64,000 bases of DNA from Volvox africanus (lineage: Eukaryota > Chlorophyta > Chlorophyceae > Chlamydomonadales > Volvocaceae): the NCBI GenBank assembly GCA_030268105.1, contig BSDZ01000019.1, positions 784,001-848,000 of the forward strand, written 5' to 3'. The position numbers and the translations under genes were made by a program. Below, in pieces: positions 1 to 9,865 of the stretch; position 1 is the stretch's first letter; every line of letters starts with the position of its first letter. The notes under the pieces are model-generated. The model did not search any database and was not told the DNA's origin. It was given only the letters and a program-made list of their open reading frames with translations.

Positions 1-713
1 CAGCGGAAGACTTCAAGACGAAGAGAGATATAACTTACGGTCTTACAGATCGGAATGATGCAATGGACGAAATCGCCGTCAGCGCCGGAAGCAAGCAATC
101 ATCACGCGGCGGTGGTTAGCGAAGTTCAGGCTTAGCTCGGGCTAAGTAGAATATCGTATAGCAATAGTAATGTAGAACACACAAGTGTTCTCCGGTATCG
201 AATGTCTTATCTTGCTTAGCCGTCCTCGCATCTGTTATACTCGCAGCATCGCAATGCCGTACGATTCACATCAGGAGGCCGATCCTAGATGTGACAACCC
301 TACTGCGTATAGGCGATGTCTACGCATAACAACGTATAAGCCTTTCCGGCATTCGCATGATGCAAGGGTCCGGATAACGATATCCGGTTGCAGGGCATGC
401 ATCGCGACGAGTGCGGCGCTCTCAACGTGTGCTGTAATGAAGTAATATTATATCAGATAATATTACTTATCGTTTCGTAGCACGAGCATAATGCGCACTT
501 CAATGCTTCGGGCTTTCATGCATGCTAGGCGGATTTGCCATGATGCGATGTCGCGATGGATAATGACAACATGCCAAATGCATATATAAATGTACACGAA
601 TACATTTATATCATGCAGATTCATTCATATGCAATGTGTTCATCACAATAACACTTCGCCTTGTAGGATCACATCGACCTACGCATCGGCGGGAAACTAA
701 CCGTAGCACAACA
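1..713 (-). repeat. Family A LTR, cut by the window start
   Basis: The sequence matches the reverse complement of the 825-bp LTRs that flank A1. Its 5' end (TGTTGTGCTACGG read on the minus strand) lies at 713, and about 110 bp of its 3' end lie outside the window. It is inserted into the reverse transcriptase of B1a, whose coding sequence resumes at 714. The right-hand target duplication would be CCATT (714-718), but the other copy is not visible. It may be a solo LTR or the 5' LTR of a full minus-strand element. Confidence 0.9.
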
Positions 714-2650
714 CCATTCACGAACCACAGCTACCTTCCGTGGGTCCATTCTTACCCCAGTGGCCGACACGATGTGGCCCAAATACTCCACTTGAGGCTG
801 CGCCCAAAAACATTTGGCGCGTTCAGCAAACAATTGCTCCCGCTTCATCACCTCAAGCATGAGCTCGAGATGCTTCAGGTGCTCCTCGCGCGTCTTGGAA
901 TATATTAAAATATCGTCCAAATAACAAGCGACGAACCTGTCGATATACATTCTGAACATGCGATCCATCACTGCTTGAAATGTGGTGGGCGCATTAGTAA
1001 GTCCAAACAACAAGACCGTGTACTCGAAGTGACCAAAGGGGGTCCGGAAAGCAGTTTTTGGAATATCAGAAGCAGCGATGCGTATCTGATTATACCCCTG
1101 TTGAAGATCAATCGAGGAAAAACAAGCTGAGCCTTTCAACCTATAGAGCAGGTCATCGACGCGCGGCAAAGGGTAGCAATTTTTAATCGTGGTCGCATTC
1201 AGGCCCCGATAATCAATGCACATACGCAACGTCCCATCCTTCTTACCGACAAACAATATCGGCGCAGAATATGGCGATGTGCTGGGCCGAATCATACCCT
1301 TTGTGAGCAGATCCCTCACTTGCCGCTTCACTTCATCCAGCTCCAACGGGCTTAACCTGTACATAGGTCGTGAAACGGGTTGTGCTCCGGGAACAAGAGG
1401 GATCGTATGGTCAACAGGTCGCATAGATGGGAGCCCTGGGATGTCGCCAAGGACATCAGCATATTTATGCAGGAGGGCTTCGACCTCAAGATCCTTCACG
1501 GTGGACTGCGTGGTGGTAGCATTCGATTGCACCCGTGGCCTCACAAGCAGCACATGGGCGCCTTTCCGTATCATCCGATCAGTTTATTTGCGCTCAATTA
1601 GCTTGGGTTCTTGATTTCGGCGGACGATCGCCGCTAAAGCGAAATTAACCTCAGGCTCTGCAACAGTTCCGCCCTCCTCTGGTGTGACATCTTGGTACGA
1701 CAGTAAAGGTACCTTAGTCGATAGGTTCCCTTTGCACAAACTAAGTGTGGTGGACTCCATATCGATGCGCGCGCGGTACTGTCGTTATGTCGCGGCACCC
1801 AAAATGTACTGTGCCGTCTCCGAGAGACCTTGTAGCACATACGGCTGGGCCCTAACACGCAGAGGGCCTATCGATAGGCTCAGGGTGATCCTGCCCACGA
1901 TGGGATGCTTACCTCCATCAGTGAGGGTAACCTGTGCACAATCAGACGATTGAGGGGTCAACACCAATGCATTCACCTCCTTTGCCGAGATGAAGTCGTC
2001 GCTGGCGCCGGTATCCACGAGCGCCTTCATCAGTCGACCTCCGAGGCCGATTTCGATGATAGGGACACGATTTCCTGTCGGAGTCGACTCCGCAGAAAGT
2101 AGAAGTGACCCTATGGCAGGCTCGAACCTGGTAGAATCCAAAATAGGGGCCTCAAACCAAACTTCAGCAGCATAAGGTAGTTTGGATAAGGTCGTCGGTT
2201 TTCCTGTCACATCCACACCATTGAACAAAATGGTGTCCGACTCGAATCGGAGGACACATTGCATACCTTCCAGCAGCGACGCGACCTTGCTTTGACTATA
2301 AGAAGGAATTAGTATACAAGCTGCAGTGTCCGGATTTTGACGGCGGTATTTCTTATACCTGGCGAGTTGCTCGCACAACTCGCGGAAAGATGAAGGGATA
2401 AATAAGTAACGTGGCCAGATAAATCGAGGGAAGAAAGAGGGCAGTGCGGTGCAAACAAGTTGCACAGCGAGTCAAAATGATTTAGTCCCGTGCGACCATC
2501 AAGCGAGAAGCATCGCCCGATAGCGTGCTCGATTTGTCCAAAGACGGAAGGTAAAAGAGCCTTCACAGCCGGACGCAACGACGGCCAGCGGCCACGTTCA
2601 CTTCCTTCAGTCCCGGGAGGAGTCCCTTCCTCCGCATCCCGGGCAACTTC
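714..2650 (-). pseudogene. pol: B1a pol fragment: protease and reverse transcriptase, broken
   Basis: The aspartic protease motif DTGASDDF is visible in the open stretch 1785-2465. The reverse transcriptase has [29 protein letters not shown] and the catalytic YLDD, and stops being readable at AVVRE where the LTR enters. The frame is broken by a frameshift near 2400 and by TAA codons after GAAT (about 1783) and after ERK (about 1598); the homologous positions in B1b are LRQYR and KETDR. Family function: Pol matures Gag and copies the RNA into DNA in cytoplasmic particles. This copy cannot make an active enzyme. Confidence 0.85.
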
Positions 2651-3879
2651 CTAAGTCGTCTTAGGCACGAAAGGCGGTAACAGAGGACATTCACGAGTAG
2701 GGTGCTCTCCCGCACACCTCAGGCAAAGATTAGCGAACTTCCGACGGTCAAACTCCGAACGTCGGCACTCCCACTTCTGCATATATGGATCCTCTGTCTG
2801 AGGCTTTTTAATACTAGGAGCCGCGTTCTGCATTGCAGCTACAGTCGGCGCGCTCCCCCTTCGTTTCCCTTTCGCATGGCCCAAGCTTGGCCCAGCTCCT
2901 GCGGACCCACGGTTACTTGGGCTTTGGCGTCCGCAAGTATCATACCGTCTTTCCATTCAAACGGTATACAGGGCGTTGACGATCAGGACCCTGGTCCTTC
3001 GGTGTCGACTCCGAAGGTAGTTCCTGCGCTCGCATTGTGTGAACGCGAGGATTAAGTTGTTTAGCGTCTTTACCAGCCAAATTCCGAACCTCCGCACCTC
3101 TAGCAAAAGTTACTAAGGCATCGTAAGACTGGAACGGAACTCCATTGAGATCAGTGGCGCACCATCGTGCAAGGGATTCGGTAAGACCGCGATGAAACCA
3201 AAAGATGCGATCTTCCTCAGGGAAGTTAACAATAGGAGTTATCAGTGCCTCAAAGCACGACTGATAAGCAGGAACGGTTTCGTGAGGACGCATATGGTAC
3301 GTGCCTTGTGCCAGCGTCTTACGAGCCTCGTTACTACGTGAGCGAACTTCGGTGGCAAAACGAGCGAGAAGGGCATCGATCAGGTTGTCAAACGTATACT
3401 TGACCCTAGCAGTTGTCCATTCGTCATACAAATCCTTTGCAGCGCCCTCAAGGGTATTTCCAACGAACAGGCATTTAATGGAGTCGCATCCCCCGCCGTG
3501 CATCGCTTGCAGATATTGCCTAGCGTCACGAACATAGGCCCGTGTCCTATCCACGACACTATGTCCGGAATTCTTTGCCTTTTCGTCAGCGAAGATATTA
3601 AGCTTAGGCACGGGGATAGTCAACTTCATTACCTCCGGTATTCCGACGGGTTCTTGAACTGCGGGAGTTACCGGAGCCTGTTGCGCTCCAGCTCCTTCAC
3701 TCGTTGTAGCCGCTGCCGACAGTGGTACAATCAAGTGTTGAAGGGGTCTGGAGGACAATAGGATCTGACATAAGACGAGTCCCGACAGTATCGGGATCAA
3801 CGAAAGCAGTTCTAGCAGCGAGACCGCCGTCAGGCTGACTTGCGGTGCCCAGATAGGAACTATCTTCGCGTCCCGACAT
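2651..3879 (-). pseudogene. gag: B1a gag with two frameshifts
   Basis: Gag forms the particle and packages element RNA. The minus-strand start is MSGREDSSYLGT at 3879. The central gag domain contains WYDEW-like (here LYDEW) and HMRPHETVPAYQ motifs, and the C-terminus has a zinc knuckle CLRCAGEHPTREC spaced CX2CX3HX4C. An extra base near 3746 (after LQTP) and a second shift near 2945 split the frame into three. Both shifts are also present in B1b, so they predate the split of the copies. The gag frame ends with TAG at 2651-2653 and continues in the same frame into pol. Confidence 0.85.
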
Positions 3880-3959
3880 GGAACATGAACTTATATTTAT
3901 GAACAGGGATTTACTAAAAGACCTGTGAACAAGCTAACACAAGAGGAATTTTTGACTAC

Positions 3960-4277
3960 TTGCGTACCGACAGAACTCCAGAGTAATTCGAGAAGAAAAG
4001 CGATGTAATCCGTAAGGCCGTCTTTTATCTCAGTGGTTTTCTGAATCAAGGCCTTAATCTGTTCCGTGTTTAAGTGCTGTCCAGCCAACACCGCGTCCAG
4101 TGTTGGCGCACGTTCACCTGCAACTCACAGTGCAAGCTCACAACGAGAATGCAGCAACTAGTTATCAACAGATGTCTAGGATTACAAACCGGAAGCAGCG
4201 GCGTCCACGACGGCGCTGCCAAGATCCTCGGCGAAGGTGTCTAAAGGGCTGCGGTGATTGTCGTCGTCGCTCGCCAT
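3960..4277 (-). CDS. Leader ORF of B1a, probably two exons
   Basis: An ATG at 4277 opens a short exon (4190-4277) encoding MASDDDNHRSPLDTFAEDL and on to AAAS. It reaches GTTTGT at 4189; 72 nt later a CAG (4118-4120) precedes a second open stretch containing LAGQHLNTEQIKALIQKTTE. Removing 4118-4189 joins the two in one frame. The same design occurs in family A elements with different nucleotide sequence. The product is unknown: a small, probably helical protein, or an N-terminal part of Gag if a second intron (donor at the conserved GTCG/GTACGC) is also removed. The splicing is inferred. Confidence 0.5.
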
Positions 4278-4352
4278 TGCGAGAACCTACTTACGATGAG
4301 GGACAACAAGGCAGTCGTGACTTTACCCGTCTCGATACCAGATTTTGTGGAT

Positions 4353-5385
4353 TCTGGGGTCGCAGCCTTGATGCAAAAAGCATACGGATGTCTCTCATGA
4401 CACCCCCGCGCTTCCACCTTGTCCTGTTGTTTGCACAATCCCTCTGTTCTCTGAAGCGCTACCAAGTGTACGATTGAGCAGCAGTAAGAGACAGAAATGC
4501 TACAAAGGGTATGATTGTTGTCCCGCACATCCTCCTACTCTGTGCCGATAACACTTGTCGGTATCCTGAGCATGTGTACTGCCTACCGGGCTTGAATGCG
4601 AATGCTGTTGAAATGGCGACCCTTTGTACGTGCATTGATAATCTGTTCGATACACTGAATGTTCAGCTTATGTCTCCTCAATTGACTCGCAACAGGGCTG
4701 CAATCAGACTGGCATCGCTGCCTCTGATGTTTTGAAAATTGCTTTTCGAAATCCCTTTGGTCAATTTGAGTATACGGCCGTGTTGCTTGGGTTTTGACTA
4801 ATGCCCCACGACACTTTAAGCGGATGTGAACCGCATGCTCAGGCCGTTTGTTGACAGGTTTTTGTTGTATGTGACTTGGATGACATCTTGGTTCATCCCA
4901 AACACGCGATGGAGCACTTGGAGCATCTGTGGCTCATGTTTGATGTGATGAGGCAGAAGCAATTGTTTGCTAAACGCGCCAAATGCTTTGGGCGCAGCCT
5001 CAGGTGGAGTATTTGGGCCACATTGTATCGGCCACTGATGTGAAAATGGATTCGTGGAAGGTCGCCGTGATTCATGTTTTGGCCTGTGCCTCAGAACCTC
5101 TCGGGACTGCGTAGTTCCTAGGCTTGACCAAGTATTTCCGGAAGCCCATTGAAAACTACTCCATTCTTATGACTTGCTAACTTGACCCGCAAGGGATGTT
5201 CGTTTTGTTCGAGTCATCAAAGTGCCGACGGGCATTCGAAGAGCTCAATCGAACCGTCACTGATGATATTATCTTTGCACTGCCCGATTACCAGTTGCTC
5301 TTCCGTTTGGAGGTTGTTGTTGATACCTCAGTTTATGGAAGCAACGCTAGGCAGCGAGGACGCTGCATGTGGGAGGGGGGATAAT
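4353..5385 (+). pseudogene. pol: Decayed family A pol remnant
   Basis: Without an open frame, the DNA still aligns along its length with A1 pol: the linker before RT, the RT core (the GLNAN region near 4590, DDIL near 4880) and the start of RNase H near 5320. At about 5350 it jumps from the first RNase H residues directly to the polypurine tract next to the 3' LTR, so the rest of RNase H, the integrase and the chromodomain are deleted. Many substitutions and stops make it the oldest family A copy here. Confidence 0.75.
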
Positions 5386-6231
5386 TGTTGTGCCACGGTT
5401 CATTTCCCGCCGATGCGTAGGTCAATGTGACTCTACAAGGCGATGTGCTGACTTGATGAATGCATGATGACCATGAATGAACTTGCATGAATATAAATGT
5501 ATTTGCATACATTTGCATATGATTAGCATGTTAATGCTATGCATCACGACACATCATATCGCATCACCGCTGATATGCCTAACATATGCAATGCTCAGAG
5601 AAGCACAGGAGCGCGGCATGCTCATGTCATGTACTGTTAAGTAATATTATTTGCTATAGTATTACATTGTTGCGGCATGCTTTGCGAGCACCGCACTAGT
5701 CACGATGAATGACTTGCAACCGAATATTGCTATTCGGACCCTTGCATCATGCGAATGCCGGAAAGGCTTATCAGTTGCTATACATGGATATCACAGATAC
5801 GCAGTAGGGTTTGCCGCACTTAGGGTTGGCCTCCTAGTGTGGATTGTACGGTGTAGAGATATCGGTGTAGAGTATAACAGATGCGAGGACGGCTAAGTAG
5901 AGCAGAAGAGAAACATTCTTATGCCTGTGGAACACTCCTGTGTTCAACTCAACTCTTGTTAGTTGCTCTATTATCTTAGCCTGAGCTAAGCCTGAAGTTC
6001 GCTAATCAACACCGTGTGATGAACGCTTGCTTCCGGGGCTGACGGTGATCGCGTCCCTGCATTGCTTCGTTGTTATATGATTGTAAGTTATATCTTTCCT
6101 TGCTCTGAAGTCTTCCGCTGTCTCTGTTTGCTCTCGATTGCCTTGCTGTACTTGCAAGTGCTTTTGCATCGGTATCGAAAGTCCCCAGACGTGCAGATAC
6201 CTATGAGCAAACCTGAAGGAGAGGTACAACA
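5386..6231 (+). repeat. Family A LTR (3' LTR of decayed element)
   Basis: It starts TGTTGTGCCACGG directly after a polypurine tract (GGGAGGGGGGATAAT) and ends GAGGTACAACA. The 846 bp are more diverged than the LTRs of A1-A3. The palindrome core around 5637-5668 (GTAATATTAT...ATAGTATTAC) is still recognisable. Six bases (6232-6237) separate it from the next LTR. Confidence 0.9.
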
Positions 6232-6237
6232 GATAGT

Positions 6238-7053
6238 TGTTGTATTACGGTTCAATTACTGCCTATACGTAGGTCAATGCGACTCTACAAGGCGAGAAGC
6301 GGACGTAACAAATTCATACTAGTTCTAAATATATTTGCATATATTTAGCTAGTTTGACACCATGCATTGCGACTTGTCACATCGCACTACCAGCCACATC
6401 GCTGATACGCCTAGGCGCGAGATGCATAGGCGCGTTGCATAATTATGATTGAAGCTGTTAAGTAATAATATTTTCTATATTATTACGCCATCCCTGGCAT
6501 ACGTAATGCGTGAGTGTGACGAGCATCTAAGTCACAAAGGTCAATTGGTAACCGGATATCGCTATCCTGACCTTTGCATCTTGCGGACGCTATGAAGGCT
6601 AATTGTCAGAATACGTGGATATCGATGCCCTGTGTTAGGGTTTATCACACTTAGGATTTACCTCCTAGTGTGAGTTGTACTGCATATTGGTATCGCGCGT
6701 ATATTAGATGTGAGGACGGCCATGTAGAGCAGAACAATGTCGTATGCTATCGGAACACGCCCGTGTTCATTTGGACTATTGCTATTTGCTCTGCTATTGC
6801 AGCCCGAGCAAGCCGAGCTTTGCCATTCACTATTTGCCATTCGCCGTATGATGATCACCGCCTGCTGGGTCTGACGGCCGATAACATCATTGCATCCTTT
6901 GATCATTGTAAGTTATATCTTTCCTTGTTCTCAAGTCTTCCGCTGTCTCTTGCTGCTTCCGAGTGCTTTGTTGTACTTGCAAGCGCTTCTGTGCTAGTGT
7001 CAAAGCCCCAGACGTGCAGACACTTTATGAGCAAAACTGAGAGAGATACAACA
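6238..7053 (+). repeat. Family C LTR
   Basis: It runs from TGTTGTATTACGG to GAGAGATACAACA, 816 bp. Families A and C share the 3' third (GTAAGTT, the AAGTCTTCCGCTGTC block and CAGACGTGCAG) but differ upstream. The flanks ATAGT and CCCGT do not form a target duplication, while the right flank continues a family B LTR. The left part of that target is missing, so the site was rearranged after insertion. No family C internal region is seen anywhere in the window. Confidence 0.85.
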
Positions 7054-7343
7054 CCCGTGGGGCTGACGGCAGACTACTAATCTGGAACTGAGGATCATTG
7101 TAAGTTGAATCTTTCCTTGTCCTAAAGTCTTCCGCTGTCACGTTACTCGCACTGAAGTGCCTTGCTGTTCATAAGCATTGAGCACTTGTGGCTAACACTC
7201 AGACGTGCAGATTCAGTGCATGATTGAAGAAGGAAGGTTACAAAAAAAAACGTTTGTAGCAAGACGGTTCCATTCACGGGCTGTCTCATTGTCCCTCATC
7301 GAAAGTAGGTTCTCGTGATGGCGAGCGACAAAGACAATCACCA
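7054..7343 (+). mobile_element. B-prime element, 5' part: LTR 3' end and leader
   Basis: The last about 190 bp of a family B LTR are followed by a decayed LTR end (TACAAAAAAAAACG where TACAACAAATTTGG is usual), a degraded primer-binding site and the start of the leader exon (ATGGCGAGCGACAAAGACAA). It is interrupted by B2a; the sequence resumes at 14648 with the rest of the same exon. Confidence 0.78.
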
Positions 7344-8158
7344 TGTTGTACGCGGGTTCGATCGCCATCTACACCGAAGTAGACCGCAATCCATTTGAGC
7401 ATTATGAAGCATGATATAATTATATTAGCATGACATTTTCGAGTATATCTAGCTAATCAGGCACGTCGCATTATCATCTACGACATCGCGCTGTCGGTCA
7501 ACATGTTTGACTAGAGGCTGATAATTAATGCGCGATCTATCTGTTGGCATAATATCCCACGTAATAATACTTTAAATATTATTACCTCATCCATGTCGTA
7601 AACCATACGCGTATGCAAGAACGCGACAATTGTGATGGTTGGGTCGGCAACCGAATATTGATATTCGGACCTTCGCATATTGCATACGTTGCATCCATTA
7701 ATATCACGGATTACGCGATATTCAGAACAATGCTAAGAAGGTACTCACACTTGAGATCGGAATCCAGTGAGACCTGTACTGCACATCGGTATCACGACAT
7801 GATAGGTGCGAGGACGGCCGCCTAGAGACCGAAGTCGGCTCGATGCTACTTTGGACTAAGTACTTGCGTACTTAACTCTATCTAATTCGCATGCATACGA
7901 TATACTCATTTGTATCCGGCCTGAGCTATTCCAGCACAGCATCTCCAGCCGGATGATGAACATTTCCCGTGGGGTCTGACGGCCATCTACCGATTTGTAA
8001 GTGAAGACTACTGTAAGTTGGATCTTTTCTTATTCTTGAGTCTTCCACTGTCACTTTGCTTGCATTGAATCGCCTTGCTGTTCATAAGCTTGGTGTGCAC
8101 TTAGCAAACATCCAGACGTGCAGATTCAGTGCATGATTGAAGAAGGAAGGATACAACA
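7344..8158 (+). repeat. Family B LTR (5' LTR of B2a)
   Basis: It is bounded by TGTTGTACGCGGG and GGATACAACA. It is followed after a short gap by the primer-binding site TGGTAGCGAGACAGTTCGA (from 8163), whose complement has the form of a tRNA 3' end with CCA and an A1:U72 closing pair, as expected for initiator tRNA-Met. The hairpin series typical of these LTRs is present. Confidence 0.93.
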
Positions 8159-8588
8159 AATTTGGTAGCGAGACAGTTCGACTCACGGCTGTCTCATCAT
8201 TACTATTGGGGAGTTGATTCTTGCACGAGCGAACGGCGGCGAGTGGTATCACGGGATAACCTTGTCGGAAAGCCGGTATTGTATTATCCTCTTCCCGAAC
8301 TTTTGATATATATCTGTCCTTTAATACTGATCAAACTTTCGCTACCCGTAAAGTCTTAAATCCACAGAAGGAATTCCATCGCCGTCATAATTGGAATCAC
8401 TTCCCCAATAAGATGAACATTTGACAGGACCAGCTGCTAAGGATATATCAATTTGAAGGTGACAACACATTGGTGGGTTACATTATCGCTCGCGTCGGAG
8501 ATTACTTGTGCATGAAGGATACACGTGAGAAAATTCCTAAGGTATAATCCTATCCCTCTCTGTCCTTGTAAGGTACCAATTAGAATAC

Positions 8589-9865
8589 ATGTTGTATAAT
8601 CAGTATCCACCAACTACAGGGGAAAGTGAACAGGCAAATATTAGTGTCTACAATGAAGGACCCGAGGCCGCACCGAACGTCGATAACTTACATATTCCCC
8701 AAGCAAATGCCCCCCAGTCGAACTACCCTTACCCAGCTCAGGGTCCTCCTGAGGCACCAGATTCTGTGAGGCCCACCGAGGCGGAGCAAAATCCAGCAAT
8801 GGTGTCGCTACAGCAACTTATGGATGAAGGCGGGATTCCCGGTTTCGTTGTTCCAACACCTCAACTCCATATTCATCACGGCACCGAACCCAAGGTTATA
8901 GCAAACGCCACCCGCTCCTATGTCCGTGACGCTAAGAGGTATCTGAAGTTGGTAAAGGGTGGTGATCGCGACGAAGTGAAGTGTCTATTCATCAGAGCCA
9001 CACTAAGCGGAGTCGCGAGGGAATGGTATGATCATTGGACCACTGTGCAGGAGCACTTTACGTTCGAAGAGCTAATTAAGGCGCTTCTCACTCACTTCGC
9101 TCCAGGAAATCAGTCGCAAGTGGCTGCCATGTACCGAGAATTACACGCAGGCACTTATCGAATGCAACCTAACGAGTCCATGGAGGACTACCGATTGCGT
9201 TTTGAGAGACTGACAGCACCCATGATTGGCTTTTCAGAAGGAGACTACATTTATTGGTTTCAACGCGGTCTCTCGCTTCAGTTAGCCGGGTGAGTACTAC
9301 GGACCTGACACTGGAAGGGACAAGGTCATACACGCGATGGGTTCAGATCGTTCGTGACTTCGAAGCTCGCCTTAGAACGGGACAAGAACGCCAGACATCT
9401 TTAGCACCGCTATCAGTTGACACGACGCAAGATGTTACTAACGAGACTGCTCCAGCACCTGAGACTACGGGTATTCCCCTACCACCGGCTCCTATACGCC
9501 ATGGCGATATTTCCCCGACCGATCACGCTCATACTCCTGGTACCCAAGAATTAATTCCAAGAGATTCTCAGATGACTCGGAGTATGCGGAAAAGGAAGGA
9601 TGTGCTACAAAATACCGCCGAGTCTCGCGGAGCTGCATCAAAATCGAAGCGGTCAAGAACACAAAACCGATGGCTTACCAAATGGGGATGTACACAAGCG
9701 GAGTTTGCGCAGCGACGACAATTGGGAGTATGCCTTCGGTGCGCATCAAATCATTCTACGAGGAACTACCCGCTTTTACCTCCGTTAGCCGTAGGACTAC
9801 GTTCGACGGACGAAGCACCTGACACGACTTCCGTTGATATTGCCGGAGCATCCAGTCCACGTTAA
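8589..9865 (+). pseudogene. gag: B2a gag, one frameshift
   Basis: The first frame (8589-9295) has a proline-rich N-terminus, then the gag domain with EWYDHWTTVQEHFTFEEL and HAGTYRMQPNESMEDY. It ends at a TGA caused by loss of one base near 9288: B2b reads LARASTADLTLEG where this copy reads LAG-stop. The downstream frame (to 9865) continues with TRSYTRWVQIVRDFEARL and the knuckle CLRCASNHSTRNY, whose last Cys is replaced by Tyr. Gag would assemble particles; this copy would give a truncated product. Confidence 0.85.

Larger units (their letters stand above)
714..4352 (-). mobile_element. B1a: truncated Ty3/gypsy element, family B1
   Basis: Read on the minus strand the order is primer-binding site (about 4340), leader ORF, gag, in-frame UAG, protease region and reverse transcriptase, broken at 714 by the family A LTR. 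RNase H, integrase and both family B LTRs are missing. It is nearly identical to the matching part of B1b at 41581-44029. The 5' LTR is replaced by an unrelated family A remnant directly beyond the primer-binding site, so the break falls close to the LTR/PBS boundary. Confidence 0.88.

Noticed and set aside
6232..6237. GATAGT between two LTRs as a target duplication
   Set aside because: It does not match the flank on the other side of either LTR.
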